A DNA stretch of 42,020 bases from Aequorivita vitellina (GTDB taxonomy: Bacteria > Bacteroidota > Bacteroidia > Flavobacteriales > Flavobacteriaceae). Below, piece after piece: positions 36,201 through 42,020 of this stretch. Numbering within the stretch: position 1 is the stretch's first letter; each line of letters begins with the position of its first letter. The position numbers and the translations under genes are program-made. Location: assembly GCF_022008365.1 (NCBI RefSeq), contig NZ_JAIRBA010000032.1:1-42020 (forward strand), in the 5' to 3' direction. The notes beneath the pieces are model-generated. The model did no database searches and was not told the DNA's origin. It saw nothing but the letters and a program-made list of their open reading frames with translations.

Positions 36201-36476
36201 GAAACAGAAAAAGAAGCTCATTATTTATGTGGTATTTTAAATTCTAGAGTGATTGGGGAAATAATTGAGGCATATACAATAGATATACAAAAAGGAGTGG
36301 ATATAGTAAAAAACATCAATATTCCTGAATTTGATGAATTTAATAAAGATCATATTAAAATGTCTGAATTATCAAAAGAAGCTCATAAATTTTATATAGC
36401 AAAAGACAAAAAAAATATTGATTCAACGGAAGTTAAAATTGAAAAATTAACACCGAAAATATTTGGAACTGAATAA
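33204..36476 (+). CDS. Cassette 2: Eco57I-like restriction enzyme with adenine methylase domain
   Basis: The 1090-aa protein looks like a single-chain type IIG or type IIS restriction-modification enzyme. A PD-(D/E)xK-like nuclease is at the N-terminus: Asp59 in GGRADS and Glu68-Phe-Lys70 in IFEFKKP. After a helical region (~180-390) the methylase core shows HLLGEYYTPDWL, motif I DPTCGSG (422-428) and motif IV NPPW (619-622). The last ~250 residues form a target-recognition-like domain. Such proteins cut and methylate DNA from one chain and often protect against phage. It starts 84 bases into its cassette with its own -7 box, and its stop is 3 bases before the cassette's terminal complementary sequence. 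Confidence 0.85.
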   Translation: MKIDIDKIITKFKDNSLSSQNEEDVRINTNIFLDSISDFYGLNKTFTSEVSSLQGGRADSIYSDVIFEFKKPKKFKSQVGEDEAIYGRDEKDRGLYSYLVNFSLDELGKGDDEYFEQILLSKVGVAFDGKTFIFFRYKKGSELIDLLVNKKTKKFPKHIQNKRELTYEIEKITDFDLGVKKLLLFIRSTKRKRLSSENLLQSFSSSSDISKNSILYLYELLNNNKDSNTRIDTLFQEWNRIFGDIYGKEETDFTKYKDDLIKMYSLPKNMEIRHTLFVLQTYYSIVIKLLVHNLLESLTNPTGKAKQPKYKNELTSLFSGNHYTNYYIDNFFEIHFFEWFALAEDLEMDFINDIITELDTFETTASVIKPEVVGDVLKKIYSDLIPRGLRHLLGEYYTPDWLVDFTIEKSKYDCELNTSILDPTCGSGAFLTHLVKQFSEKHKGQVNQTDLIDNITKNIVGFDINPIAVISAKANYILALGDITQLEKEITIPVYMCDSILVPTVHAKQKEKKHSIDINTVVGEFEIPVFNTREENDYFLKTTSSCILKDYTSFDEFHKLLVSENKINLNSEQIEYAKVFYDKLYNLHLSGKNGFWPIILKNSFAPLFSQSKFDVIIGNPPWITWKAMSDTYRKATLDIWLSYGIFEKSAYDKITSHDDFAMAVTYVCIDHYLKDNGLTSFVLPQTFVKSLKGGEGFRKFNISRDGLNIPFSIIEVYDMLKVNPFKGEASNRTSVYVFEKNKKMTYPMENYFECYNISSDKVAFEDSYSTVKRKMGFEKLSAQPINDNLRSPWLTIKNSLFVKLGKYLGKSPYKGRKGIEPCGAKGIYLVDIKKTVGENIHIENLIERSRLQKAKDLGVFPGVVEKDLIYPMAGGRNIDKWGLNSYLYIVVPHNSTGKSKYRGIDDKVLKVKYKKTYDWLFYFKDLLLETRIRSGKFFDKDQFPWYRLDNVGDYTYMPYKVLWREQSKEMTATVVSSVDDEYLGNKLVLSDSKVLYVSFETEKEAHYLCGILNSRVIGEIIEAYTIDIQKGVDIVKNINIPEFDEFNKDHIKMSELSKEAHKFYIAKDKKNIDSTEVKIEKLTPKIFGTE

Positions 36477-36478
36477 AA

Positions 36479-36962
36479 CACTACACACAATCGAGTAGAC
36501 GGCTCCGCCCCTAACTAGGAACGGAGTGCGCCTCTCACACCACCGTACCCTTCGGCTCCGCTCAGGATAAACCCAGCGGGTCTCATATATGGCAGTTCAC
36601 CAAATTAATGTCTGTGCGCTATCGATGTAATCTCCTAGCGGTTTGTAGCCTCTTCGTTTGAGTCTGTAAATGGTTATGGTAGTTTTTAAAAATAGGACTT
36701 TGAGCTAGGGCAGCAGTGCTTTTTATACAGACTACAATTTGCTGAGTTTGTAAATGTTTAATTTTTTCAAGCTCAATATGTTAAATAAATAACCATTATT
36801 ATTATATTTGAAAGTAAGCCTCGGCTTTATTCTCCCCTCTTAATTTAAACCGCTGTGCAGACTATGGCTTGCTGGGGGTTGTTTTTAAAAAACTTAGAAA
36901 ATTGAGGTGTATGTGTGTGGGCTAATGCAATAGTTATGATGTATATACACTTGTTGCCCACA
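36479..36962 (-). repeat. Junction 2/3: long L-family repeat (L1), group II intron-like
   Basis: CACTACACACAA (36479-36490), the end of cassette 2, pairs with that cassette's start (11 of 12, the exception a bottom-strand G-T). The repeat 36491-36953 follows and ends at the cassette 3 core GTTGCCCACA. On the minus strand it ends in ...GTCTACTCGAT after a hairpin CTCCG/CGGAG and a TACGGTGGTGTGAGAGG segment. That matches the domain V/VI end of bacterial group II introns as I know it. No reading frame is inside. The domain V partner strand (ACTGCCATA) has partly decayed. Confidence 0.75.
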
Positions 36963-36965
36963 ATT

Positions 36966-38081
36966 ATGAAAAAAATCCGAACACAATTTACATTCCTTGC
37001 TTTTTTGACAATTTCGTTAAATGGATTTGCTCAAGAAGTGTCATTTTTTAATGCTGACGGATTTTTTTCAATCGGAACACAATCAAATCGAACTGCTTCA
37101 ATAACGTTATCAGACGTTGACCAAGACGGAGATTTAGATGCACTTGTAGCGAATGGAAGACATTGGGCGGAACAAAATTATATTTACTACAATGACGGAA
37201 ATGGGGGTTTCAAATTAGCCCAACCTATTGGAAAGTTTCTTGACGCTTCCTATTCTGTGAAAAGTGCCGATTTAAACAATGATGGATTTATGGATATTGC
37301 AGTAGCCAATGACAATATTGAGAATAAAATATATTTTGGTTCAGCCAATCAAAATTTTGATAAAGAAATTTCTTTTGGTTCAATATCGCCTTCACGAAAT
37401 CTTGAAATTGCGGATATTGACAATGACGGAGATTTTGACCTAATAATCTCAAACAGAAAAGCTCAAAACGAAATTTGCTTAAACGATGGAAAGGGCAACT
37501 TCAAAAATATCATAAATTATGGTAACCAATCTGACCAAACAATTCAAACTAAAATTGTAGACATAAACAAAGACGGATTTTTGGACTTGATTACAGCAGA
37601 AAGACAGAGTGAAAATAAAGTTTATATAAATGACGGTAAACAGAAATTTTTAAAAGTAATTGAATTTGGTAATGAAGATGATGAATCTCGTTCTATTGAC
37701 CTGGGAGATTTCGACAAAGACGGATTTTTAGATATAATAGTTGGAAATTTAGGCTCGAAAAACAGTATTTATTATGGCGACAAAGATTTGAAATTTAATA
37801 GTGTTTATTATTTCAAAACAGAGCGTTCAACTTCTTCGATTAAAGTAGCCGACTTGAATATGGACGGATATTTAGACATTGTTGAAGGAAATTCAGAAGA
37901 GCGAAATTATGTTTATTTAGGTCAAGAAAATGGCGAATTTGTCGAAATAGGTTTACGAGAGGACTTAAAAGACGATACTTATAACATAGAAATAGGAGAT
38001 GTAAATAACGATGGGTTTCCCGATATTGTGGAATCAAATTCTGGAACTTGGAATCTATATTACAGAACTCGGAAGAAATAA
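36966..38081 (+). CDS. Cassette 3: secreted FG-GAP/VCBS repeat protein
   Basis: From the ATG at 36966 the product is 371 aa with a signal peptide (MKKIRTQFTFLAF...GFAQ). Six to seven repeats of ~45 residues carry DxDxDGDxD or DxNxDGFxD loops (DVDQDGDLDALV, DLNNDGFMDIAV, DINKDGFLDLIT and so on). They are predicted to form a calcium-binding beta-propeller. Unlike the two large secreted proteins upstream it has no type IX sorting domain, so it should stay periplasmic or be exported otherwise. A start at 36915 would lie inside the junction repeat and is rejected. The 5' leader is only 12 bases from the cassette boundary, so transcription probably comes from upstream. Confidence 0.82.
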   Translation: MKKIRTQFTFLAFLTISLNGFAQEVSFFNADGFFSIGTQSNRTASITLSDVDQDGDLDALVANGRHWAEQNYIYYNDGNGGFKLAQPIGKFLDASYSVKSADLNNDGFMDIAVANDNIENKIYFGSANQNFDKEISFGSISPSRNLEIADIDNDGDFDLIISNRKAQNEICLNDGKGNFKNIINYGNQSDQTIQTKIVDINKDGFLDLITAERQSENKVYINDGKQKFLKVIEFGNEDDESRSIDLGDFDKDGFLDIIVGNLGSKNSIYYGDKDLKFNSVYYFKTERSTSSIKVADLNMDGYLDIVEGNSEERNYVYLGQENGEFVEIGLREDLKDDTYNIEIGDVNNDGFPDIVESNSGTWNLYYRTRKK

Positions 38082-38082
38082 C

Positions 38083-38506
38083 TGTGGGCAATCGAGTAGA
38101 CGGCCGTGAGCAGTAAGCCCACGGTGCGCCTCTCACCCCACCGTACCCTTCGGCTCCGCTCAGGATAAACCCAGCGGGTCACGTATATGCCGGTTCACCA
38201 GATTAAAGTCTGAGCTTTATCGATATAATCTCCTATAGGACTTTGAGCTAGGGTAGCAGTGCCTTTTGTACGGGCTACAATTTGCTGAGTTTATAAATGT
38301 CTAATTTTTTCAGGCTCAATATATTAAATAAATAATCTTTATTTTTATATTTGAAACTAAGCCTCGGCTTTATTCTCTCCTCTTAATTTAAACCGCTGCG
38401 CAGGCTATGGCTTGCTGGGGGTTATTTTTAAAAAACTTAGAAAATTGAGGTGTATTTGTGCGGGCGATATGTAATAGCTATGTTGTATATTCACTTGTTC
38501 TACGCA
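38083..38506 (-). repeat. Junction 3/4: L-family repeat with internal deletion (L2)
   Basis: TGTGGGCAA (38083-38091) is the exact complement of the start of cassette 3. The L repeat 38092-38497 follows and ends at the cassette 4 core GTTCTACGCA. Compared with L1 and L3 it lacks ~55 bases between ATCTCCTA and TAGGACTTTG. The hairpin CCGTG/CACGG replaces the CTCCG/CGGAG of L1 at the same place. The domain V-like stem is weakened by substitutions, so this copy is probably inactive. Confidence 0.75.
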
Positions 38507-38529
38507 ATTTGACCAAACCAACAAACTGA

Positions 38530-39291
38530 ATGAAATTAAAATGTCTTTGGTGTCTTAATGAAGAGCCGAAAGTAACCTTTGAGAAAAAAGCTCATACTAT
38601 TCCTAAATCTTTAGGTGGACAGAATTACAACAAAAATGTTTGTGACGAATGCAATTCGTTTTTTGGAAATAAACAAGAAGTAAATTATTCGATTGAAGAA
38701 GCTTTAAAGGAAACTTTCAACATTACTCGGAGAAGATTGTTGATGGGAACCAAACAAAAGCGTCAAGTCGGAAAATTTAAATCACGCTTTTTTGATATTA
38801 GAGAAAGAAATGGAAAACCAAGACTTGTAGTAAAACCCTCTTTTCGTCTGAACTCAACTTACCAAAGAGAATTAAGTTATTACTTTAAAAGAGGTCTTTA
38901 CAAAATGTATTTAGAGGAATTAAATAGACAAACTGACAAAGGATTTGAACCTAAATATGATGTTATAAGAAGTTTTGCGAGATATGGAAAAGGAACTGCA
39001 ACTGTTCTGTATTTTAACCGAGTAGCTGGAATGATGATGATGTTTGCGAGAGAAGCAGAAACGCCAATTTTATATTTCGACAGAATGAAATATTTGTATT
39101 CTAATGAACAGTTTGTGGAAATTGAATTTCTTGGACACGTTTTCGGATTTCCGATTACACTATTCTCGAAATCGGATTTTGACAATTATATAGAAAAGTC
39201 ATTAAAAGAAAAACAAGGATTTTTTAAAGAAGCAAAAGTAATAGACAAATTAACTGATGTAGATTTAAGCTTGCGAATTATGAACAGCTGA
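38530..39291 (+). CDS. Cassette 4: HNH endonuclease-like protein
   Basis: The 253-aa protein starts MKLKCLWCLNEEP with a CxxC pair (Cys5, Cys8), then AHTIPKSLGG and VCDECNSFFG with a second CxxC. This is the zinc-bound beta-beta-alpha (HNH) arrangement with His in AHTIP and Asn in ECN. The following ~190 residues are basic and helical with no recognised domain and may bind DNA. HNH proteins of this form serve in restriction, homing and toxin systems; which applies here is unknown. The gene fills its cassette: the end repeat begins 8 bases after the stop. Confidence 0.75.
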   Translation: MKLKCLWCLNEEPKVTFEKKAHTIPKSLGGQNYNKNVCDECNSFFGNKQEVNYSIEEALKETFNITRRRLLMGTKQKRQVGKFKSRFFDIRERNGKPRLVVKPSFRLNSTYQRELSYYFKRGLYKMYLEELNRQTDKGFEPKYDVIRSFARYGKGTATVLYFNRVAGMMMMFAREAETPILYFDRMKYLYSNEQFVEIEFLGHVFGFPITLFSKSDFDNYIEKSLKEKQGFFKEAKVIDKLTDVDLSLRIMNS

Positions 39292-39299
39292 AAAAAAAC

Positions 39300-39443
39300 T
39301 GCGTAGAACAACGTGTCCTATAATTCATTGCTTTGGCAAGTGCTTATTTGGAAAATTCCTTCGGAATTTTCTCGGGTTCGTATTTGTTTACTAAATTAGT
39401 TGCTTAACCACGCAACTAACCATACACAACAACGTTAGCCTTC
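39300..39443 (-). repeat. Junction 4/5: short attC-like site
   Basis: TGCGTAGAACAA (39300-39311) is the exact 12-base reverse complement of the cassette 4 start (38495-38506). The site closes with the core GTTAGCC at 39434-39440. In its middle AAAATTCC-TTC-GGAATTTT (39352-39370) forms a perfect 8-bp hairpin. The outer arms (AACGTG... and ...CAACAACGTT) pair only loosely. No L repeat is inserted here. Confidence 0.65.
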
Positions 39444-39464
39444 ATTTAACACAAAATTCAATCT

Positions 39465-40124
39465 ATGATGAAAATTTTAGACTATGGAAATTTAATTCGA
39501 GAATTACCTTGTCAAAATCAAGGTTTTGATATTTACAGAAAAAATTGGTTTGTAGAATCACAAGAAGACAATATTAATGAAATCTTCAAAAATTCAGATA
39601 AGGATAAGAAAATCACAATAAATCGATTTGACATAGAAAATTCAAAGAATAATTTACCCATATTTATCGTCAAAACTTTAATGTGGGGCTATCCAACAAA
39701 AGGAAGAGGAAAAAATATTGACAAGTTATTATCAAAAGAATCTTTAACTAATTTAATTTCCAAACTTCAAAATTATTCAGACCGTGATATATCTATCGAA
39801 CTATTAAAATCTGATATTAAAGAAATTGATGGTTTAGGATTATCAACAATGACAAAATTCACAAATTTTTTAAACACAACTATTAACGGAAATAAAGCAG
39901 TTATACTTGATTTACAAATTATTAGCGCGATTAATCGAGGAGTTTTTGAAGAATTCAAAAATCTCGAAAGAATAAATTATGATAACGCTATTAAGTATTA
40001 TCCTGAGTATTTATCAATTATTGGAACAATTTCAAAAAAGATTAACTCTACACCGGACCAAATTGAAAATTTTCTTTTTCTTTTTGGGCGTTCACTTTCA
40101 GAAATAAAAAACACAGCTAACTAA
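39465..40124 (+). CDS. Cassette 5: OGG-like helix-hairpin-helix protein
   Basis: The 219-aa protein has a helix-hairpin-helix segment IDGLGLSTMTKFTNFL (Gly123-Leu-Gly125, Lys131) followed by NGKAVILDLQI-like residues with Asp149. The pair of a lysine and an aspartate after an HhH is the layout of OGG-type DNA glycosylases and of the OGG-fold proteins found in defence neighbourhoods. The actual reading is INGNKAVILDLQII. The N-terminal half is unassigned. It may start at the second Met (39468). Its stop overlaps the next gene's ATG (TAATG), so the two are coupled. Confidence 0.6.
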   Translation: MMKILDYGNLIRELPCQNQGFDIYRKNWFVESQEDNINEIFKNSDKDKKITINRFDIENSKNNLPIFIVKTLMWGYPTKGRGKNIDKLLSKESLTNLISKLQNYSDRDISIELLKSDIKEIDGLGLSTMTKFTNFLNTTINGNKAVILDLQIISAINRGVFEEFKNLERINYDNAIKYYPEYLSIIGTISKKINSTPDQIENFLFLFGRSLSEIKNTAN

Positions 40125-40477
40125 TGGAAAATGAGGAGTTTGCGTACTTAGACGGTTTTTTAAACCAAGATTCGGAGAATAGTTTTGATTATCTTGACCT
40201 CTTCGAGTTTGTAGTAAAAAATAAAAAAATCGAAATGGAACTTACTGAATTTTTTGTAATTGAAAATGGTTTCAGAGAGTCGTGGAACAGGAATTCAGGA
40301 AAATTGGTTGGAGATGCAGAATTTAAGAATGATGTTTATCGTTATATTGAAAAAGAAATTGAGAAGCAAACAATAAAAACTTATATTCCCCAAAATAAAG
40401 TTGATGAGTGTGTGGATTTGATATTGGATTATCTATCATCAATAGGACAATACTATTCGGATTTTTCTAAATCCTAA
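40124..40477 (+). CDS. Cassette 5: small acidic partner protein
   Basis: The 117-aa product is acidic, soluble and helical, with no motif I recognise. The one-base overlap with the OGG-like gene shows co-translation, so the two probably act together, for example as effector and partner or immunity protein. It is the only two-gene cassette among the six. Its stop is 10 bases before the cassette end repeat. Confidence 0.65.
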   Translation: MENEEFAYLDGFLNQDSENSFDYLDLFEFVVKNKKIEMELTEFFVIENGFRESWNRNSGKLVGDAEFKNDVYRYIEKEIEKQTIKTYIPQNKVDECVDLILDYLSSIGQYYSDFSKS

Positions 40478-40487
40478 ATAAAAAAAC

Positions 40488-40967
40488 GAAGGCCAATCGA
40501 GTAGACGCCCGTAAGCAGTAAGCCCACGGTGCGCCTCTCACACCACCGTACCCTTCGGCTCCGCTCAGGATAAACCCAGCGGGTCTCGTATACGGTGGTT
40601 CACCAGATTAAAGTCTGTGCGCTATCGATGTAATCTCCTAGCGGTTTATAGCCTTTTCGTTTGAGTCTGTAAATGGTTATGATAGTTTTTAAAATCGGAC
40701 TTTGGGCTAGGGTAGCAGTGCCTATTGTTCGGACTACAATTTGCTGAGTTTATAAATGTCTAATTTTGTCAGGCTCAATATATTAAATAAATAATCTATA
40801 TTTTTATATTTGAAAGTAAGCCTCGGCTTTATTCTTCCCGCTTAATTTAAACCGCTGCGCAGGCTATGGCTTGCTGGGGGTTGTTTTTAAAAAACATGGA
40901 AAACTGAGGTCTATATGTGCGGGCAATGGTAATAGCTATGTTTTATATTCACTTGTTGGCACTTATG
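40488..40967 (-). repeat. Junction 5/6: best-preserved L-family repeat (L3)
   Basis: GAAGGCCAA (40488-40496) pairs with the cassette 5 start TTAGCCTTC, with one bottom-strand G-T. The repeat 40497-40955 ends at the cassette 6 core GTTGGCA. On the minus strand the domain V-like stem is perfect, ACCACCGTA/TACGGTGGT. Its apex carries an extra ~30-base hairpin (CCGCT...AGCGG plus CCTTCGGCTCCGCTCAGG). The domain VI-like hairpin CCGT/ACGG and the CTACTCGAT end follow. There is no reading frame. An RNA from the minus strand is likely if the element is active. Confidence 0.75.
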
Positions 40968-40977
40968 TGAGAAAAAT

Positions 40978-41799
40978 ATGAATAATAAAAAGACTTATAT
41001 ATTTTTATTAATTACCATTATTTGGTCTTGGACTTTTTGGGTTATCGGTCTAAATTATCTTACAGATGGAATTAACCAAAAATCAATAGGAAGATTTTTA
41101 ATATTCTTTTTTACTGGCTTATATGGACCTACAATCAGCGCAATTGTAACAGCACTTATTTTTGACGGACTGAACGGTGTGTTGAATTTATTTAAGAAAG
41201 TGTTTATTTGGAACATCCCCTTTAAAAACTATTTATACATAATACTATTGCCTATATTTTTTATACTTATTGGTATTGGATTATATAAAATATTTATTGG
41301 AGATATTGGGAGTTTTAATATAGCAGCTTTTCTTTCAATTCCAACTGTACTAGGGGCTGGGCTATATGCAGGACCTTTAGGGGAGGAAATTGGATGGAGA
41401 GGATTTTTATTACCCGAATTACAAAAAAAACATTCGAACTTAAAAAGTGCAATCATAATTGGAGTTATATGGTTTATTTGGCATATTCCACTTTGGTGGG
41501 CACCATTTGGCACTTTAGTTAGTGGAGAATCAATTTCTTTATTACCCGTGATTACATATTTTATTATGCTCATGTGTTTATCAATAATAATAACATGGTT
41601 AGTGATTAATTCTAAAGGAAGCGTTCTAGTTGCAATCTTATTTCACTTGTCCATTAATGCAGGAATAGCCTTGTTGTTTTTTCCTGAATTAAATGTTGAT
41701 TTTAAGAAAGTACATTTATTATCCAGTATTGGAATGATATTATTTACTGGAATATTAATTGCGAAAAACAAATTAAAAACGAGTGCAAACAATGGATAA
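40978..41799 (+). CDS. Cassette 6: CPBP family intramembrane metalloprotease
   Basis: The 273-aa protein has about seven to eight hydrophobic segments. It also has the CPBP/CAAX-protease motifs: EEIGWRGFLLP with Glu136-Glu137 and Arg141, IWHIPLWW with His169, and LFHLSINAG with His223 and Asn227. These residues bind zinc and water within the membrane in the Rce1/CPBP superfamily. Bacterial members take part in bacteriocin immunity, signalling or phage defence; the role here is unknown. The start is 22 bases after the cassette boundary. Confidence 0.88.
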   Translation: MNNKKTYIFLLITIIWSWTFWVIGLNYLTDGINQKSIGRFLIFFFTGLYGPTISAIVTALIFDGLNGVLNLFKKVFIWNIPFKNYLYIILLPIFFILIGIGLYKIFIGDIGSFNIAAFLSIPTVLGAGLYAGPLGEEIGWRGFLLPELQKKHSNLKSAIIIGVIWFIWHIPLWWAPFGTLVSGESISLLPVITYFIMLMCLSIIITWLVINSKGSVLVAILFHLSINAGIALLFFPELNVDFKKVHLLSSIGMILFTGILIAKNKLKTSANNG

Positions 41800-41803
41800 C
41801 AGT

Positions 41804-41850
41804 ACATAAGCCTGCGGGATGCTACGACACGATACATGGGACGTTGTACA
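41804..41850 (-). repeat. Junction 6/7: short, weak attC-like site
   Basis: ACATAAG-CC at 41804-41812 matches the complement of the cassette 6 start (GGCACTTATGT) with two bases missing. The next GTT core (GTTGTAC) is at 41843-41849. The ~40 bases between contain no strong stem. The assignment rests mostly on position. Confidence 0.4.
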
Positions 41851-41872
41851 CAAGCCAAAAACAACCTAGAAA

Positions 41873-41940
41873 ATGGCAAAATCAACAAGAAGAAAATTTA
41901 TAATTGGAACCTTATCTGCACTGGGTGGATATTCCGGTGA
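41873..41940 (+). pseudogene. Cassette 7: start of a Tat-signal protein, interrupted
   Basis: The frame begins MAKSTRRKFIIGTLSALGG, a twin-arginine signal (S-T-R-R-K-F) with the start of its hydrophobic core. After ~22 codons it runs into an IS-like end and meets a stop at 41966-41968. The gene has lost its body within this window; any remainder would lie beyond the inserted element. The identity cannot be told from the signal alone. Confidence 0.6.
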
Positions 41941-42020
41941 TACTGACCCCCCATTCCGGGCATATTGACCCCCCTTAGATTTATTGGTCAAAAAGATAAG
42001 AACGTGACAAATTTACAGTT
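41938..42020. mobile_element. Terminal end of an IS21-like insertion sequence
   Basis: TGATACTGACCCCCC is followed within 20 bases by a second TGACCCCCC after CATTCCGGGCATAT. Repeated TGACCCCC units next to TTCCGG are characteristic of the ends of IS21-family elements in Bacteroidota, as far as I recall. The body with its istA/istB genes would lie past the window. The insertion interrupts cassette 7. Confidence 0.6.

Larger units (their letters stand above)
31738..42020 (+). mobile_element. Integron-like cassette array (CALIN-like), six complete cassettes and one interrupted
   Basis: Cassettes, cut after the G of each GTT: 1, 31738-33119; 2, 33120-36953; 3, 36954-38497; 4, 38498-39434; 5, 39435-40955; 6, 40956-41843; 7, from 41844, cut by an IS-like end. 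Core sites GTTGTGC, GTTGTGT, GTTGCCC, GTTCTAC and GTTAGCC at cassette starts pair with GCACAAC, ACACAAT, GGGCAAT, GTAGAAC and GGCCAAT at the same cassettes' ends. Pairing is with the own end, not the neighbour's, as expected if each attC travels split across its cassette. All genes are on one strand. No integron integrase lies in the window, so this is a cluster of attC-like sites without intI as far as visible. Integron family assignment is inference. Confidence 0.7.

Noticed and set aside
36491-40955. L repeats as insertion sequences or transposon ends
   Set aside because: They contain no reading frame, have no terminal inverted repeats of their own, and show no fixed target duplication. 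The complementary ends belong to the cassettes, not to the repeats.
31535-42020. Retron or diversity-generating element as source of the repeats
   Set aside because: No reverse transcriptase, template/variable repeat pair or msr/msd-type structure is seen. The domain V/VI-like end fits a group II intron better.

Overview
The window looks like the chromosome of a marine or environmental Flavobacteriia (phylum Bacteroidota). The signs are AT-rich intergenic DNA, TAnnTTTG-type -7 promoter boxes, a Por/type IX C-terminal sorting domain on two secreted repeat proteins, paired DUF3857 proteins, a DUF6266 protein, and TTCAATGCTCAA-type simple repeats. No rRNA, tRNA or CRISPR was found.

Layout. (1) 1-2.6 kb: an alpha/beta hydrolase lies between two ~170-bp direct repeats, then a lipoprotein. 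(2) 3.3-16 kb: mostly envelope and surface genes. They are a small protein coupled to a TPR-class III adenylate cyclase, an overlapping pair of DUF3857 proteins (one with an intact transglutaminase triad, one without), and two large type IX-secreted repeat proteins. (3) 16.1-30 kb: a nested defence island. One tight operon carries a half-length hsdS, hsdM, a two-gene CBASS (HNH-SAVED effector Cap5 and a CD-NTase), a Fic protein and a full-length hsdS. After it come an uncharacterised 653-aa protein with a C-terminal HEPN-like Rx4H motif, then hsdR and a YgjP-like metallohydrolase. (4) 30.2-31.2 kb: a small HTH protein convergent with a DUF6266 gene. (5) 31.5-42.0 kb: the most unusual part, an integron-like array of six complete cassettes and a seventh cut by an IS21-like end.

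The array. All cassette genes are on the + strand, mostly one gene per cassette. Each cassette begins just after a G, at a GTT triplet. In cassettes 1-5 the first 7-12 bases are the reverse complement of that cassette's own end, not of its neighbour's. That is the geometry expected of integron attC sites. Where the pairing deviates (four positions checked), the change is A/C on the top strand, which is a T-G wobble on the bottom strand; attC sites recombine as folded bottom strands. Some junctions are short attC-like palindromes. Three others carry a 406-463-bp repeat on the minus strand whose end resembles domains V-VI of a group II intron, with a helix that changes sequence but keeps pairing. 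No integrase, reverse transcriptase or maturase is in the window, so any mobility would need a factor supplied in trans.

Cargo of the cassettes: a coiled-coil membrane protein, an Eco57I-like restriction-methylation enzyme, a secreted FG-GAP protein, an HNH nuclease-like protein, an OGG-like HhH protein with a small partner, a CPBP membrane protease, and a Tat-signal protein cut by the IS-like end. This is a mix of defence, DNA-acting and envelope functions typical of accessory genes. All functional statements are from reading the sequence; no database search was run.
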